33,340 bases of DNA. Origin: Thioglobus_A sp964344985 (lineage in GTDB: Bacteria > Pseudomonadota > Gammaproteobacteria > PS1 > Pseudothioglobaceae). Under the pieces are notes generated by a model. It did not search any database, had not been told where the DNA came from, and saw only the letters and a program-made list of their open reading frames with translations. The stretch spans positions 1 to 33,340 of the forward strand of contig CAYFPI010000015.1 in NCBI GenBank assembly GCA_964344985.1. The letters are read 5' to 3'. A program made the translations under genes and the position numbers. Shown here one piece after another: positions 31,973 through 33,340 of this stretch. The first letter of the stretch is position 1; each line of letters starts with the position of its first letter.

Positions 31973-32350
31973 ATGCAAGAGCAATTTGAAGTGATTGAGA
32001 TTAAAAACGAAGCGATGAAGCTTAAAGTAAATCGTTCTGGCGGTTGCTCTAGTTGTGGTGCAAATGGCGCTTGCGGTACAGGCGTTTTGTCAAAATATTT
32101 TGATGGATTTTCTATTTTTAACAGACCTTTGCGACAGGGTGTAAAAGTGGGAGATTTTGTTGTTTTAGAGATATCGCCTAAAGAGTTGTTTTATCGAGCT
32201 TTTCAGCTGTATATATTGCCATTACTGGCTTTATTTGCTAGCGGTGTTGTTGGTGGTTTTTATTTTCCAGAAAATGAATTATGGCAAATTGGCATGGGAT
32301 TTTTTGGCTTTTTTGCAACGTTATTACTACTTAAATATTTTACCAAGTAG
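31973..32350 (+). CDS. rseC: RseC/SoxR-reducing-system family protein
   Basis: A 125-residue inner-membrane protein. The N-terminal cytoplasmic part carries a cysteine cluster (GGCSSCGANGACGTG), and two transmembrane helices follow (about 75-93 and 100-120) with YILPLLALFASGVVGG. RseC positively modulates sigma-E in E. coli and is linked to SoxR reduction through the Rsx/Rnf complex. No rseA, rseB or rpoE is next to it here; instead aceE follows after 64 nt. No Shine-Dalgarno is visible before the ATG at 31973. Confidence 0.87.
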   Translation: MQEQFEVIEIKNEAMKLKVNRSGGCSSCGANGACGTGVLSKYFDGFSIFNRPLRQGVKVGDFVVLEISPKELFYRAFQLYILPLLALFASGVVGGFYFPENELWQIGMGFFGFFATLLLLKYFTK

Positions 32351-32382
32351 TTGCTAAATCAAGCCATTGGCTTGGGTATAAT
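32351..32382 (+). promoter_or_regulatory. Probable promoter of aceE
   Basis: TATAAT (32377-32382, in TTGGGTATAAT) lies 32 nt before the aceE ATG. The best -35 candidate is TTGCTA at 32351-32356 with a 20-nt spacer, the same unusual spacing and the same GGG-TATAAT context as before ilvB. Confidence 0.45.
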
Positions 32383-32414
32383 TTGGATATTTTTATAAAC
32401 AAATTACTTATATT

Positions 32415-33340
32415 ATGCCAGGCCAAGATATTGATCCTATAGAAACTCAAGAATGGCTAGAAGCCTTTAAATCTGTTGCCCGTGTTGAGGGTGATGACCG
32501 TGCTAAGTTCTTATTAAATCAGCTGATGGATATGGCGCATCATGAGGGTATGGATTTGCCAACAGGTGTTAATACTTCTTATCTAAACTCTATTGCTAAA
32601 GAAAAAGAAATAGCAACTGATATTAATGAAGATATTGAAGCTAGAATTTCAGCCATTATTCGTTGGAATGCAATGGTGATGGTGGTTAAAGCTAACCAAT
32701 TGCCTTATGAGTTAGGTGGTCATATTGCTTCATTTGCTTCAAGTGCAACTTTATATGAAGTGGGTTTTAATCATTTTTATCGTGGTCCGGATGCTGACCA
32801 AGGTGCGGATTTAATCTTCTTCCAAGGTCATATTTCTCCAGGTGTTTATTCAAGAGCATTTTTAGAAGGGCGTATCACTGAAGAGCAAATGCTTAAGTTT
32901 CGTCAAGAGTCAGGAGAGGGCGGGTTAAGCTCTTATCCACACCCATGGTTAATGCCAGATTTTTGGCAGTTCCCAACAGTTTCAATGGGTCTAGGTCCAA
33001 TCATGGCGATTTATCAAGCACGCTTTATGAAGTACCTTCATCATCGTGATATTAAGCAAACGGATAAACGTACCGTTTGGGCATACTTAGGTGATGGTGA
33101 GACTGATGAGCCAGAATCGCTCGGTGCGATTTCAATGGCAGGTCGTGAAAAGCTAGACAACCTAATTTTTGTTATTAACTGCAATCTTCAGCGTCTTGAT
33201 GGCCCTGTGCGTGGTAATGGGAAAATTATTCAAGAGCTTGAGGGTATGTTCCGTGGTGCAGGTTGGAATGTTATTAAAGTCATTTGGGGTGGCAAGTGGG
33301 ATGAGTTGTTTGTAAAAGACACTAACGGCTTATTAAGAAA
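32415..33340 (+). CDS. aceE: Pyruvate dehydrogenase E1 component, N-terminal part (runs off the window)
   Basis: The first 308 codons of the homodimeric-type E1 subunit. Seen are ETQEWLEAFKSV, NTSYLNSI, GGHIASFASSATLYEVGFNHF, IFFQGHISPGVYSRAFLEGR, HPWLMPDFWQFPTVSMGLGP and the ThDP/Mg motif beginning GDGETDEPES and ending NCNLQRLDGPVRGNG. The full protein is normally near 890 residues, so about a third is present. It decarboxylates pyruvate and acetylates the E2 lipoyl domains. The ATG at 32415 has no obvious Shine-Dalgarno. aceF and lpd would be expected downstream, outside the window. Confidence 0.97.
   Translation, partial: MPGQDIDPIETQEWLEAFKSVARVEGDDRAKFLLNQLMDMAHHEGMDLPTGVNTSYLNSIAKEKEIATDINEDIEARISAIIRWNAMVMVVKANQLPYELGGHIASFASSATLYEVGFNHFYRGPDADQGADLIFFQGHISPGVYSRAFLEGRITEEQMLKFRQESGEGGLSSYPHPWLMPDFWQFPTVSMGLGPIMAIYQARFMKYLHHRDIKQTDKRTVWAYLGDGETDEPESLGAISMAGREKLDNLIFVINCNLQRLDGPVRGNGKIIQELEGMFRGAGWNVIKVIWGGKWDELFVKDTNGLLR

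Noticed and set aside
1..33340. CRISPR arrays, insertion sequences, toxin-antitoxin or defence systems
   Set aside because: No regularly spaced repeats, transposase, integrase or recognised defence domains were found on either strand.

Overview
The window looks like chromosomal DNA of an AT-rich gammaproteobacterium with a compact genome. Protein signatures (UbiM-like hydroxylase, DusA, LpxC, RseC, E. coli-type LeuA, homodimeric-type AceE, FolM-like reductase), the low GC and tight packing with many 1-17 nt gene overlaps would fit the SUP05/Thioglobus/vesicomyid-bathymodioline symbiont group. That placement is inference from style and remembered families, not a search. Two runs of N (22360-22369 in leuA, 25999-26031 in argD) show that this is a draft or metagenome assembly. 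There are no transposases, integrases, CRISPR arrays or phage genes; nearly everything is housekeeping.

Layout. 1-4.0 kb: tRNA-Arg(CCU), a DsbA-family thiol protein, a glycine-zipper envelope protein, two Sel1-repeat proteins around pyrF and tRNA-Val(GAC), and a small membrane methyltransferase. 4.0-9.8 kb: UbiM-like ubiquinone hydroxylase and pdxH, convergent with an rne-aroE pair transcribed leftward behind a 349-nt rne leader; then a FolM-like pteridine reductase. 9.8-17.7 kb: a tightly coupled rightward run midA-uppP-pepN-pncC-dusA-ftsA-lpxC. 17.7-24.7 kb: ilvB-ilvH-ilvC-terminator-pssA, then a leucine-rich leader peptide, leuA, a HolD-like gene and queH. 24.7-27.1 kb (leftward): argF, argD and a small unknown gene with its own promoter and terminators. 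27.2-30.5 kb: hpf, mgtE, a flavin-split-barrel protein and an RluA-type pseudouridine synthase, ending in a terminator. 30.5-33.3 kb: phosphomannomutase/phosphoglucomutase (leftward), rseC and the 5' part of aceE (cut by the window end).

How the genes work together. ilvBHC and leuA form a branched-chain amino acid block; the leuA leader encodes a 22-residue peptide with six leucines near its end, a classical attenuation signature. argD and argF supply the later steps to citrulline. uppP, lpxC, ftsA and pssA serve the envelope and division. The most interesting points are: the leu leader; a pepN that appears to start at AUU with a strong Shine-Dalgarno inside uppP; a divergent ftsA joined directly to lpxC with no ftsZ between them; a hairpin plus T-run just in front of argD; an unrecognised 67-residue protein with well-formed expression signals; and several genes whose -10 box lies about 7-8 nt from the start codon, suggesting leaderless mRNAs.
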